A DNA stretch of 58,877 nt from positions 1 to 58,877 of IMG/VR virus record IMGVR_UViG_3300024229_000994. One strand, given 5' to 3'. Below the pieces are notes generated by a model, which was not told the origin of the DNA, did not search any database, and saw nothing but the letters and a program-made list of their open reading frames with translations. Both the position numbers and the translations under genes were made by a program. The stretch comes from a virus. This document shows positions 48,946 to 57,633 of this stretch, in pieces (the first letter of the stretch is position 1; every line of letters begins with the position of its first letter).

Positions 48946-49743
48946 TTATTTAGCTGTCTTTAATAGGTCTTTATACCCTTGTTCGAGTTTTTTTGTTACT
49001 GCGTCATATGCTGGTATAGCTTTCGCGACGGCTTTTGCTCTTTTATCTAATGATGCTTTTGCTGCCTGCGCTTTTGTACCTAGTAGCTTACCTGCTAAAC
49101 CTTTAGCGCCTGAACTTGCAGTAGCTGCTAGATCACTGAGACCTTTCTCAACAGTATTCATATCTACTTCTTGATCTTCAATATGTGTTTCTTCATCACT
49201 AAAGAATCCATCTAATGAACGGATACCGCTTTCTTGATCTTCTATTTCGATTTCTTCAATATAACTTTTTGGTTCAACTGGAATAAATTTATCACCTTCA
49301 ATACGTCCATATCTGCCATCTTTATAAAATTCTACAGCATCTCTAAATCTTGTTAAAAAATCACTTCTTGGTCTAAAACCGTTTTCATCTTTAAAATCAT
49401 CAGAATAATCACCAGCTAAATCTGGATCGATTAAGTTTACCGGGCCATCAATTCCGAATCTCTCTATAGCTTTATCTCTTATAGCATCATATTTACGCAA
49501 TACTGCTAAGTGTGCTTGTTTATCTTTCTTTTGTATAGCATCAAAAATATCATCAGTAAGAGCTTCCATTTGATCAGAATATTCACGTGCATCGGGTCTA
49601 TCAAAAGGGCTTTCCGGTTTATCTTCTTTATTATTAAACGGTGAATCTTCGAAACCTTTTTTAAGAAGCTTTTCTATTTGGTCTGCTTTTATATCTCTTT
49701 GCTCAGTTAAGATTTTATTTGCTAATGTAGTAAAGTTATCCAT
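48946..49743 (-). CDS. Head-associated protein with capsid-targeting-like leader
   Basis: The 265-residue protein starts MDNFTTLANKILTEQRDI, with L-T-E|Q at residues 12-15. It is charged and helical, with an Ala/Lys/Gly-rich section near 205-250 and no enzyme motif. It heads a same-strand late run (49743 to 45698) of four genes, all with leaders, so the run may be a cargo or scaffold operon. Confidence 0.6.
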   Translation of the reverse strand: MDNFTTLANKILTEQRDIKADQIEKLLKKGFEDSPFNNKEDKPESPFDRPDAREYSDQMEALTDDIFDAIQKKDKQAHLAVLRKYDAIRDKAIERFGIDGPVNLIDPDLAGDYSDDFKDENGFRPRSDFLTRFRDAVEFYKDGRYGRIEGDKFIPVEPKSYIEEIEIEDQESGIRSLDGFFSDEETHIEDQEVDMNTVEKGLSDLAATASSGAKGLAGKLLGTKAQAAKASLDKRAKAVAKAIPAYDAVTKKLEQGYKDLLKTAK

Positions 49744-49748
49744 ATTAA

Positions 49749-49756
49749 TATTTATT
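49749..49756 (-). promoter_or_regulatory. T4-late-type promoter AATAAATA
   Basis: Exactly 5 bases upstream of the ATG at 49743; overlaps the upstream gene's stop region. Confidence 0.6.
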
Positions 49757-50309
49757 TAATCAAAAGAAATTTAGTTGACAGTCTATTGAAGTAATTACTA
49801 TTAAGCCATTTCAGATCATATTTCTTACTAAAAGCTTTAGCTTTACTAAATGTAAATTCAGCAAAGTCTTTCTTCGGTTTTTGTATATCGTTAAGTAGTA
49901 TGTCACCTTTACCACTTTTGCTTTTTAAGAGATGGTCGAAATAGGGTAGACTATATTTACTGATGTATATTTTAATAGGTAATATACGTTTCATACGATT
50001 TAATGTCGTATTTATTAAATTTATAACATCAAACTCATCATAGAACTTAAGCATGGAGCATTCCGGTAATTGAGTATTGTTAAAAAATAATATATGCTTA
50101 TTTCTATTTGCGCTATTGAGAATAGCTTCAGAAAATCCAAAAATAATGTAATGATACGCGATCTTCTTAACATCTGCGTTATTAATACTCTTATCTAGAA
50201 TACCGAACATATGCAGATCATTTATAATATTATCGCTAATATTATCTGCAAAAATCTCATTACAATTAATGAGACATATATTATACACACCTAAATCTAA
50301 TGATTCCAC
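49752..50309 (-). CDS. Hypothetical protein, GTG start
   Basis: The 185-residue protein starts at GTG 50309, 11 bases after the GIY-YIG-like gene. It has regular helix-strand alternation (an NICLINCNEIFADN strand-turn near the start) but no recognised motif. A TATAAT box lies 5 bases upstream of the GTG, without a clear -35 box. Confidence 0.55.
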   Translation of the reverse strand: MESLDLGVYNICLINCNEIFADNISDNIINDLHMFGILDKSINNADVKKIAYHYIIFGFSEAILNSANRNKHILFFNNTQLPECSMLKFYDEFDVINLINTTLNRMKRILPIKIYISKYSLPYFDHLLKSKSGKGDILLNDIQKPKKDFAEFTFSKAKAFSKKYDLKWLNSNYFNRLSTKFLLIK

Positions 50310-50320
50310 ACGATATTATA

Positions 50321-50731
50321 TCAGTGTTCCAAAAAATTCTTAGGTGGTTTACCTATTCTACAGTTGATTATACCATTATAATAGTCTTCACTTAACAGTA
50401 CATCTTTATCAAACTGCATCTTTGATTCATAATAACCTAGTTCATATTTATTTCTACAGAATCTTAGTATTTTAAATAAAAATCTATCCTTACCGTGTGT
50501 GGCTATATCGATATTGAGCCTATCACTTGAACCTGTATAGGTCTTCCAGTCACTTTCCACATAATCAATACGCTTCCTCTTCTTACCTTTAAGAGGTGCT
50601 CGCTTAATCTTTTTAACCATCTGCTTTCTACCGATATATTTCTTATCGTTTATTAAATTGGTAATTTCGTATATAAATCCGAAAGCGTCCTCTGGTATTG
50701 CTTCATAAACTTTCCAATGACCTGTATCCAT
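50321..50731 (-). CDS. GIY-YIG-like endonuclease (Seg-like)
   Basis: The 136-residue protein has a GFIYEITN strand (18-25) and KYIGRKQ (31-37), which match the GIY and YIG strands followed by the catalytic Arg. A basic stretch and DWKTYTGSSD follow, as in T4 Seg-type and related small endonucleases. Homing or recombination role possible. The conserved C-terminal Glu is not certain. The AGTAAATA late-type box is 5 bases upstream. Confidence 0.65.
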   Translation of the reverse strand: MDTGHWKVYEAIPEDAFGFIYEITNLINDKKYIGRKQMVKKIKRAPLKGKKRKRIDYVESDWKTYTGSSDRLNIDIATHGKDRFLFKILRFCRNKYELGYYESKMQFDKDVLLSEDYYNGIINCRIGKPPKNFLEH

Positions 50732-50736
50732 CTATG

Positions 50737-50744
50737 TATTTACT
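50737..50744 (-). promoter_or_regulatory. Late-type promoter AGTAAATA
   Basis: Exactly 5 bases before the ATG at 50731, at the end of the upstream gene. Confidence 0.45.
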
Positions 50745-51150
50745 TCTTTTTCTTTTTCTTTCTACGCTTGATACTACCTCTTCTAGTCTGGATAGCACCT
50801 AATGCAAAAGGTCTTCTGTAGTCTCCAGGTGCATACCAATCACCTGACTGGGAATGACCAACAGCAGCTGCCGGTCCTAGCGCACCACCACCAACAGTAT
50901 TATCGTCCTCATCATGAATGGTTTTAAGTTTACTATAATATCTAGGATCTTCAGCTAAATGCTGTTTAGCTATAGTAGTTGCAACTGATACATCGTCTGT
51001 ATGTTCGAGTTCGACCTTAATACCCATTTTAAGTTCTTTTTCATCATAATCAATATCTTCAACAGGTTTTAAAAGATCTATAAATCTACGCTCAAATAAG
51101 TTAACAACATTATTTTTAGCTAAATTATCCTTTGTAGTTGTTTTCTGCAT
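50740..51150 (-). CDS. DUF5661-like protein
   Basis: The product (136 residues from ATG 51150) has an ELKMGIKVELEHTDDV block followed by AKQHLAEDPRYYSKL (about 38-75), as in the DUF5661 family found in phages and bacteria. A Gly-rich linker and a strongly basic KRRKKKKKK end follow. The frame extends to 51273 but that would overlap uvsY and its promoter, so ATG 51150 is preferred. Function unknown. Confidence 0.65.
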   Translation of the reverse strand: MQKTTTKDNLAKNNVVNLFERRFIDLLKPVEDIDYDEKELKMGIKVELEHTDDVSVATTIAKQHLAEDPRYYSKLKTIHDEDDNTVGGGALGPAAAVGHSQSGDWYAPGDYRRPFALGAIQTRRGSIKRRKKKKKK

Positions 51151-51165
51151 AATAGTACTTATAAT
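51138..51165 (+). promoter_or_regulatory. Sigma70-like promoter of uvsY
   Basis: TTGTTT-16-TATAAT, ending 6 bases before the GTG at 51172. Confidence 0.55.
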
Positions 51166-51171
51166 CATAAT

Positions 51172-51567
51172 GTGAGTATTATAGATCAATACGTAAAAGA
51201 AATTGAGAAGGATCTGCATGTCGATGAGTTTAATATCAAAGATGTATCGATGAAGACGCCTGGTCGTAAGCATTTTTGGGTCAGTAAGCTAATACAACAT
51301 AAAAAAAATCTTATTAATGTTAAAGCGCAGCGATTTCAATTAAAGAAGGAAATAACTAAACAGATTATCGAAAAATCGCCCGTTAAGGTAACGACTCCTA
51401 TTGCAGAGAAGACTGCATATCAACATGAACAAATGGTCGAGCTGCAAGCCAGGATAGACGAGCAAGAGCTTATAATTGAACTATTAGAAAAAACCGAAAA
51501 AACGTTCAGTTCACTTAGTTTTGATATTAAGAATATTGTCGAGATTATGAAAATGGAAACATTATGA
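51172..51567 (+). CDS. uvsY: Recombination mediator UvsY-like
   Basis: This 131-residue, helical, highly charged protein is the same size as T4 UvsY (137) and sits directly before UvsW with a 4-base overlap, as in many T4-like phages. UvsY loads UvsX recombinase on single-stranded DNA coated with gp32. Sequence similarity is weak by eye (an internal HFWVSKLIQHKKNLINVKAQ block resembles the T4 SKWLNKH-IKKEMLRIEAQ region). GTG start, supported by promoter spacing. Confidence 0.7.
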   Translation: MSIIDQYVKEIEKDLHVDEFNIKDVSMKTPGRKHFWVSKLIQHKKNLINVKAQRFQLKKEITKQIIEKSPVKVTTPIAEKTAYQHEQMVELQARIDEQELIIELLEKTEKTFSSLSFDIKNIVEIMKMETL

Positions 51568-52982
51568 TTACTTTTAGTTTTGACAGAGGTAAAGTTCGTA
51601 TACAAGGCGAGTTATTTTCAGATATACGCGAACATTTTAGTGTTAAAGATGATACTGCACGTTTTCGTAAAGGTAGAGCAAAATATTTTGCAAGTCGTAT
51701 ATACTGCATCACTCCTACCGGTTTATTCGAGCCTGGTTTATTTTATGATATTATGCGCTTTATTAAAGAGACGTACCCTAACGAAGAAGTTAGAATAGAT
51801 AAGTCGATATCGTGTGTAGTTAAACCCGGTCTATTAGACGCTAGAGTATATGATAATCTAACGCATAGTCTTAGAGATTACCAATATGCTGCATGTGAAA
51901 ATGCAATTAAACACGGTAGAGGTATATTAAAAATGGGTACAGGTGCGGGTAAGACTCTAACTATATGTTCAATCCTAATGAGTGCTTTCCTACAGCGTAA
52001 AGATAGTTTTAAATGTTTATTAATTGTACCTGATCTTACATTAGTTAACCAGACATTTACCGATTTTGAGGAATATAATGCTCTATTTAAATTTACAAGA
52101 TGGACTGGTAAGCTTAAACCTGATCTAACAGCGAATGTTATAATTGCTAATTTAGGAGTACTGCAGAGTCAATTCAAGGATAACGAGTGGCTGCAAGATG
52201 TCGATATGTTGATTATTGATGAATGCCATAAATTAAAGAAGAATAATAAAATTAACAAAATGGTGCAGTCTATTAAAACTGTACATAAATTTGGATTAAC
52301 TGGTACGTTGCCTGATAGTAAGCCAGATGAATGGAATATTATTGGTAAAGTAGGTAGTATAATATATGAAAAAGATAGTTATAGTTTGAGAACCGAGCGT
52401 CATCTAACTACCGCTAAAACATCTATACTCAATATAGACTACAATACAAAACCTATACATATTAAAGGTCAGAATCCGTATAAAACGGAATTAGATTTTC
52501 TGTATGAAAATGAATTTCGAAATAATATAATTCATCGGGTATGTACTAACTTTAATAATAATATACTCGTACTTGTAAATCATATTGTACACGGTGAAAA
52601 GTTATATGATATACTGAGCGCTGTAAAAGATAAGCAAGTATATTTCATACGTGGAGATGTTGAAGTTGAAGAAAGAGATAGAATAAAGCAATTAATGGAA
52701 ACAAATACAGATGTAATATGTATTGCAATTAGCGCTATTTTCTCGACAGGTGTCAATATTAAAAATATACATATGATTATTTTCGGTGCCGGTGGTAAAA
52801 GCTCTATTAGAACAATTCAATCTATAGGTAGAGGCTTGAGATTACATGATAATAAAGAAAGACTTACAATTATAGATTTAGCTGATAATTTAAAATACGG
52901 TAAACGTCACGTTGAAAAGAGGATAGAGATTTATAAACAAGAAAAAATACCATTTTCAATTACGGATATAGTTGAAAAGTAA
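51564..52982 (+). CDS. uvsW: UvsW-type DNA/RNA helicase
   Basis: The 472-residue superfamily-2 helicase has an N-terminal DNA-binding part (1-95), Walker A GTGAGKT at 125-131, motif II DECH at 219-222, LTGT motif III and a C-terminal QSIGRGLR motif VI. T4 UvsW reverses forks, drives branch migration and removes R-loops to shut down origin replication late. Length is a little below T4 UvsW (503). It is coupled to uvsY. Confidence 0.9.
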   Translation: MITFSFDRGKVRIQGELFSDIREHFSVKDDTARFRKGRAKYFASRIYCITPTGLFEPGLFYDIMRFIKETYPNEEVRIDKSISCVVKPGLLDARVYDNLTHSLRDYQYAACENAIKHGRGILKMGTGAGKTLTICSILMSAFLQRKDSFKCLLIVPDLTLVNQTFTDFEEYNALFKFTRWTGKLKPDLTANVIIANLGVLQSQFKDNEWLQDVDMLIIDECHKLKKNNKINKMVQSIKTVHKFGLTGTLPDSKPDEWNIIGKVGSIIYEKDSYSLRTERHLTTAKTSILNIDYNTKPIHIKGQNPYKTELDFLYENEFRNNIIHRVCTNFNNNILVLVNHIVHGEKLYDILSAVKDKQVYFIRGDVEVEERDRIKQLMETNTDVICIAISAIFSTGVNIKNIHMIIFGAGGKSSIRTIQSIGRGLRLHDNKERLTIIDLADNLKYGKRHVEKRIEIYKQEKIPFSITDIVEK

Positions 52983-53000
52983 CTACTAGTACTATATAAT
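52972..53000 (+). promoter_or_regulatory. Sigma70-like promoter of gene 55
   Basis: TTGAAA-17-TATAAT; the -10 box ends 10 bases before the ATG at 53011, and the -35 box lies in the end of uvsW. Confidence 0.5.
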
Positions 53001-53010
53001 TAACTTAGTT

Positions 53011-53496
53011 ATGGCGGTAGAAAAAATAAAAAAAGTTGAACCGGTTAAGGTCAAGAAAAAAAGAGGACCTAAACCTAAAATAGACGAATATTATGTTAAC
53101 CCTGCTGACTTTAAGCAGCAAATTCGTGATTATTATAAGTCTGAAGTATGTATTCATGAGCTAGCTAACTCTCTGAAAAAAATTGCGTATGGTTTAGGTA
53201 ATAAGTCTAATTTTATCAATTATACATATAAAGAAGAGATGATCGGCGACGCGTTAGTCAAGATGTATACAGCTCTTAAGAATAAGAAGTTTAACGTAGA
53301 TTCCGAATACAATCCTTTTTCATATTTTACAACTATTGCGTTCCATGCCTTTATTAATAGAATTAAGAAAGAGAAGAAACATCACGAAACCCTTACAAAT
53401 TATAAAGAAATGGTGTATGAGGAAGAGATGGCAGCGGTAACTGATGGTCAGGTGTACGTTAAGCCGAATAGTGATGATCTAGAATATAGCAGTTAA
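53011..53496 (+). CDS. 55: Late-transcription sigma factor (gp55-like)
   Basis: The 161-residue protein matches T4-type gp55: a basic N-terminal tail (to residue 25), then helices with YKEEMIGDALVKMYTAL (about 71-87) and NPFSYFTTIAFHAFINRIKKEKKH (about 98-121), the region that contacts core polymerase and the late promoter. gp55 reads TATAAATA-type promoters, which are abundant in this window. It overlaps gene 47 by one base. Confidence 0.88.
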   Translation: MAVEKIKKVEPVKVKKKRGPKPKIDEYYVNPADFKQQIRDYYKSEVCIHELANSLKKIAYGLGNKSNFINYTYKEEMIGDALVKMYTALKNKKFNVDSEYNPFSYFTTIAFHAFINRIKKEKKHHETLTNYKEMVYEEEMAAVTDGQVYVKPNSDDLEYSS

Positions 53497-54545
53497 TGAA
53501 AAATAGAGTTGCAATATTTTCTGATATTCATCTGGGTGTACATCAAAATAGCGATTTCTGGTTAGGCATTGCTAATAAATGGGTGGATTGGTATATTCAA
53601 GAATTACATAAACAGGATATTAGTGATATAATATTCTGCGGTGATTTCTTCCATTATAGAGATGAGATTAGTGTCAAGACATTAAACTTTGCTAAAGATC
53701 TTTTAGATAAATTTAAAGACTTTAACATTACCATGATTACTGGTAATCATGATGCCTGGTATAAAGATACTTCAGAAATTAACAGCCTTTCAATATTAAA
53801 AGGTAGACGTAATCTAACTATATATGATAAACTTGAGACGGTCACCGTTGATGGTAAGCGTTTAACTTTCTGCCCATGGGGTACTCAGATTAATGATATA
53901 CCTGATAGTGATATAGTATTTGGTCACTTTGAGTTAGAGAACTTTAAGATGAACGGTTTTAAAGTTTGCGATCACGGAGATGACCCGGAAGTTCTTATAT
54001 CAAAAGCTCCGTTAATATTCACAGGTCATTTTCATTTAAGAGATGAGAAGACATTTCAGGATAAAAAGCGAATTGTATATGTAGGTAATCCGTATGAAAT
54101 GGACTTTGGCGATTCGTTGCAAACAAAAGGATTTTATACTTTAAATATAGACGAAATGTCGTACGAGTTTACAGAGAATACAATAACACCTAAACATGTT
54201 AAAGTATTTCTATCAAAACTTATTACTGATCCAGACCCTATAAAATTTTTCAATGATATTATTGCAAATAATATTATTAAACTTATAATTGATAAAAATA
54301 TTAATACTGATCATTTAGATTTATTAATAGCTAAATTGACAAGTTATAAGCCTTGTGAGATTAGAATAGATTATGACGTCAATTATAATAAAGTTAAGTT
54401 TTCTGAAGAAGGTGATTTTGATCTCTCCGGTGTTGATATAATTGAAGCTATAACTGAATTTGTAAATTTACTTGATATTGAAAATAAAAGAGAGGTTGTG
54501 AAATACACAGCTGATCTCTTCGCAAGATCTACCGATAGACCATAA
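53496..54545 (+). CDS. 47: Recombination endonuclease subunit gp47 (Mre11/SbcD-like)
   Basis: The 349-residue metallophosphoesterase has FSDIHLG (8-14), CGDFFHY (about 48-54), TGNHDAW (about 83-89) and TGHFHLRDE, the metal-binding set of Mre11/SbcD. With gp46 it resects DNA ends for recombination-dependent replication. Start and stop overlap neighbours by one base, so gp55-47-46 are translationally linked. Confidence 0.93.
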   Translation: MKNRVAIFSDIHLGVHQNSDFWLGIANKWVDWYIQELHKQDISDIIFCGDFFHYRDEISVKTLNFAKDLLDKFKDFNITMITGNHDAWYKDTSEINSLSILKGRRNLTIYDKLETVTVDGKRLTFCPWGTQINDIPDSDIVFGHFELENFKMNGFKVCDHGDDPEVLISKAPLIFTGHFHLRDEKTFQDKKRIVYVGNPYEMDFGDSLQTKGFYTLNIDEMSYEFTENTITPKHVKVFLSKLITDPDPIKFFNDIIANNIIKLIIDKNINTDHLDLLIAKLTSYKPCEIRIDYDVNYNKVKFSEEGDFDLSGVDIIEAITEFVNLLDIENKREVVKYTADLFARSTDRP

Positions 54546-56350
54546 TGAAATACGTTACATTTAAACAACTTAAAATAAAGAACTTCCTGTCTGTAGGTGA
54601 AGATGAGGTGCGTGTCGAATTTAATAAAGGGTTACATATTGTAACCGGTATAAATCGAGATAAAGAAGATAGACGAAATGGAGTAGGTAAGAGTACAATT
54701 GCCGATGCTTTATATTTTGCTATCTTTGGTAGTACTCTTAGAGAGATTAGAAAACAATTTATACCTAATAATTTAACAGAAGGTAAATCAATTGTTGAAC
54801 TATCATTTGCAATTAATGACCCGCATTACGGTACAAACGATTTTCATATAGTACGTACTTTAGGTCCATCTAAATGTAATATATTTAAGAATGGGGTTGA
54901 TAAGACCAGGGATACGATTGGTAATACTAATAATTATATTGAAACTATCCTATCATCATCACCAGAAGTTTTTCAGAATTGTGTTATAATGACTCTCAAC
55001 AACCATATACCCTTTATGGCAAAAAATAAGGTTGAGAAGAGAAAGTTTATTGAAAAGATATTTAGCTTAGAGATATTCTCAAAAATGTTAACGGAGTTAC
55101 GGTCTGATCAAAGTCTTATTAAGCAAGATTTTGATACTAATATAACCCGACTTGAAGAAACTAATAATTACCTGACTGTGCAAAAATCTCAAAGAGATAG
55201 TTTTAATGTTGATAAAGAAAAGAAAACTGAAACTTTACAAACTAATCTAACAAAGCATAGAGATGATTTAAAAGATGCTAACGATCGATTAGAAGCTATT
55301 GAAAAATTAGATGAAAAGCCATATAAAAATAAGCTGACTGAGCTAATAGCATTAATAGATTCCAAAAAAGATGATAGGAATAATATTAATAACAATATTA
55401 TCGAATTAAAGCTTAATTTAAAGAACTCAGCGGAAACCTATAGACGTATAGGTACAGGTGAAGAAAATTGCCCCGTATGTTTACGCTCTATTGAAGATCA
55501 TGACTTAGAGCTTATTAAAAAAGAGAAAGAAAATCTTAAAAATATTATTAATAACAGTAAGTCAGAGTTAGCTAATCTTACAAATGAATTGACTGCTATT
55601 GATAGTGAAATAGAAAAAGTCGACCAGGCAGTTAGAGTCGTATCTGATAAAATAGCTAATATTGAAAAGCAGAAATATGGTATCGGTCATATTAGAGAAT
55701 CAATAGATTACATTAAGAGATGCGTATCTGAGATGGAAGAGGAGTTAAAATCTACATGTAATGATACGAATACATTCAGCGATATTGTAGTTGAGTTAGA
55801 GACTAAATCATCGACGATTACCGCAGAGCTAAGCAATATTAAAAAGAATATTGATATGCTTGATGTAGTTAAGTTTGTGGTAAGTGAAGAAGGTGTAAAA
55901 AGTTACATTGTTAAAAAGATACTAAGAAATTTTAACTCTAAACTAACTCACTACCTAAAAAAGCTTGATAGTAATAGTATATGCGTTTTTAATGAATATT
56001 TTGAGGAAGAGATTTTAAACGAAAAAGGTAAGATATGTCTCTATAATAACTTCTCCGGGGCAGAGAGAAAGGCTATTGATTTGGCATGTCTCTTCTCTTT
56101 TATGGATATGAGAAAAGCTCAAGGAGATGTACATTATAACTTAAGTTTCTACGATGAATTATTTGATAGTAGTTTGGATGAAAAGGGAGTTGATCTAGTT
56201 TTAGAGATCTTAAATGAAAGGGTTGAGAAGCTAAATGAATGTGTATTTGTTATTAGCCATCGAAAGGAAAGTATAAAAGCGGCGACCGGTGATATTATAT
56301 TCCTAGAAAAGCATAATGGTATCACAAAGCGTGTAAACTTTGTGGATTAG
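54545..56350 (+). CDS. 46: Recombination endonuclease subunit gp46 (Rad50/SbcC-like ATPase)
   Basis: The 601-residue SMC-type ATPase has Walker A GVGKST at 46-51, a long coiled coil with a zinc hook CPVC at 309-312, and a C-terminal SGAERKAIDL signature plus Walker B region (FYDELFDSSLDE). It forms the gp46/47 complex that processes DNA ends. Length is close to T4 gp46 (560). Confidence 0.94.
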   Translation: MKYVTFKQLKIKNFLSVGEDEVRVEFNKGLHIVTGINRDKEDRRNGVGKSTIADALYFAIFGSTLREIRKQFIPNNLTEGKSIVELSFAINDPHYGTNDFHIVRTLGPSKCNIFKNGVDKTRDTIGNTNNYIETILSSSPEVFQNCVIMTLNNHIPFMAKNKVEKRKFIEKIFSLEIFSKMLTELRSDQSLIKQDFDTNITRLEETNNYLTVQKSQRDSFNVDKEKKTETLQTNLTKHRDDLKDANDRLEAIEKLDEKPYKNKLTELIALIDSKKDDRNNINNNIIELKLNLKNSAETYRRIGTGEENCPVCLRSIEDHDLELIKKEKENLKNIINNSKSELANLTNELTAIDSEIEKVDQAVRVVSDKIANIEKQKYGIGHIRESIDYIKRCVSEMEEELKSTCNDTNTFSDIVVELETKSSTITAELSNIKKNIDMLDVVKFVVSEEGVKSYIVKKILRNFNSKLTHYLKKLDSNSICVFNEYFEEEILNEKGKICLYNNFSGAERKAIDLACLFSFMDMRKAQGDVHYNLSFYDELFDSSLDEKGVDLVLEILNERVEKLNECVFVISHRKESIKAATGDIIFLEKHNGITKRVNFVD

Positions 56351-56376
56351 CATAAAAAACTTATTAATTATTAAAT

Positions 56377-57588
56377 ATGTTAATTCAAGGAAACGTACCA
56401 TTTCAGCTTAAGTCACCAGCTCGGCCAAATAGCGGTCAACCTAATGCAACTAGTGTCAAACCGAAACCTGTAGCAGCTCCGGCTGAGGTTGGATTACCTC
56501 GCTTTATGAATTATTATGCTGATTATAGTGGTTGCGGTCACTGGAGGATGATATGGCCGGAGCAAGTTATGAATGCTCATAATAAAGCAGTTGTACACGG
56601 GACGACTGTAATGAATGGTGACCCTAGATATTACGGTGGAGTTAAGGGTGTTAGAATTCAGAGACAAGCAACTCCGCAACAGTTAGAGTTTGTTAAATTT
56701 CTTAGAAACATGGCAGATAAAACTGGTATGCGTCTTATATATGAAATTGATGATATATGTTTTGCGGAAGATATTCCTGATTATAACAAATATAAAGGAG
56801 CATTTACAGATCCAAAGATAAGACAATCAGCTCAGGAAATGATGGCTATGTGTGATGAGATTACCGTTACATGTCCGTTTATGAGAGATTATTATCGCGA
56901 TAAGACAGGTAATCCGAACGTCACAGTTATTCCAAATTTTATGCCTAAATTCTGGATAGGTGGTAAATCTGATCTTAACCGTACGATGGAGAGCTATGAG
57001 AAGAACAAGAAGAAACCTCGTATTTTATATGCCGGTTCAGGTGCGCACTTTGACGTTGATAATAGAGTAAAACAGCGTGATGATTTTCATCATGTAAATG
57101 AAGTTATCGCTAAAACAGTTGATAAGTATCAATGGGTATTCTTAGGTGCTTTTCCATTAACGTTAAAACCTCTTGTCCAAGCTGGTAAGATCGAATTTCA
57201 CCCATGGAAGCGTTTATATGAATACGGTCAAGGCTTATATGATCTAAATGTAAACATGATTGTAGCTCCGTTACAGGATAGTATTTTTAATCGTTCGAAA
57301 TCTGACCTGAAATATATTGAAGCATGCGCGCTTGGATTGCCTATTGCATGTCAAGATATGTGCACATACGAGAACGCTCCTATCAAGTTTAAGACCGGGG
57401 AGGAGATGATTGCTCAGATTGAAAGTACATTGCAAGATAGAAAACGCTATAAAGCTTTATGTAAAAGAGCTAGTCAATATGCTGATACCCGGTGGTTAGA
57501 GGATGATAAAAATATTGATTGCTATACCGAACTCTATCAGTATAGTGTAGGTGACCCTCTAAGAGTTAATCTGAACAGGTATAATTAA
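56377..57588 (+). CDS. GT4-like glycosyltransferase
   Basis: The 403-residue protein resembles GT-B transferases: an N-terminal domain with NYYADYSGCGHWRMIWP (49-65) and a YEIDDICF block, a VIPNFMPKFW segment, a RILYAGSGAH strand opening the second domain, and KSDLKYIEACALGLP with the E-x7-E-type nucleotide-sugar site. The first 40 residues are Pro-rich and disordered. It interrupts the usual run of replication genes between gp46 and gp43. A link to glycosylation of modified DNA or virion proteins is open. Confidence 0.72.
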   Translation: MLIQGNVPFQLKSPARPNSGQPNATSVKPKPVAAPAEVGLPRFMNYYADYSGCGHWRMIWPEQVMNAHNKAVVHGTTVMNGDPRYYGGVKGVRIQRQATPQQLEFVKFLRNMADKTGMRLIYEIDDICFAEDIPDYNKYKGAFTDPKIRQSAQEMMAMCDEITVTCPFMRDYYRDKTGNPNVTVIPNFMPKFWIGGKSDLNRTMESYEKNKKKPRILYAGSGAHFDVDNRVKQRDDFHHVNEVIAKTVDKYQWVFLGAFPLTLKPLVQAGKIEFHPWKRLYEYGQGLYDLNVNMIVAPLQDSIFNRSKSDLKYIEACALGLPIACQDMCTYENAPIKFKTGEEMIAQIESTLQDRKRYKALCKRASQYADTRWLEDDKNIDCYTELYQYSVGDPLRVNLNRYN

Positions 57589-57598
57589 CTTTTTGTTA

Positions 57599-57626
57599 TT
57601 GATAATAACGAAGCATCATATATAAT
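57599..57626 (+). promoter_or_regulatory. Sigma70-like promoter of the DNA polymerase gene
   Basis: TTGATA-16-TATAAT, ending 7 bases before the GTG at 57634. Confidence 0.65.
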
Positions 57627-57633
57627 CATATAT

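Noticed and set aside
48703-48963. Open frame on the plus strand with Ala/Ser/Pro-rich product
   Set aside because: It mirrors the leader-bearing gene at 48636-48944, which has the better start, overlap pattern and leader.
51151-51273. Longer start of the DUF5661-like gene
   Set aside because: It would run through the uvsY promoter and start; the added residues are unlike the family.
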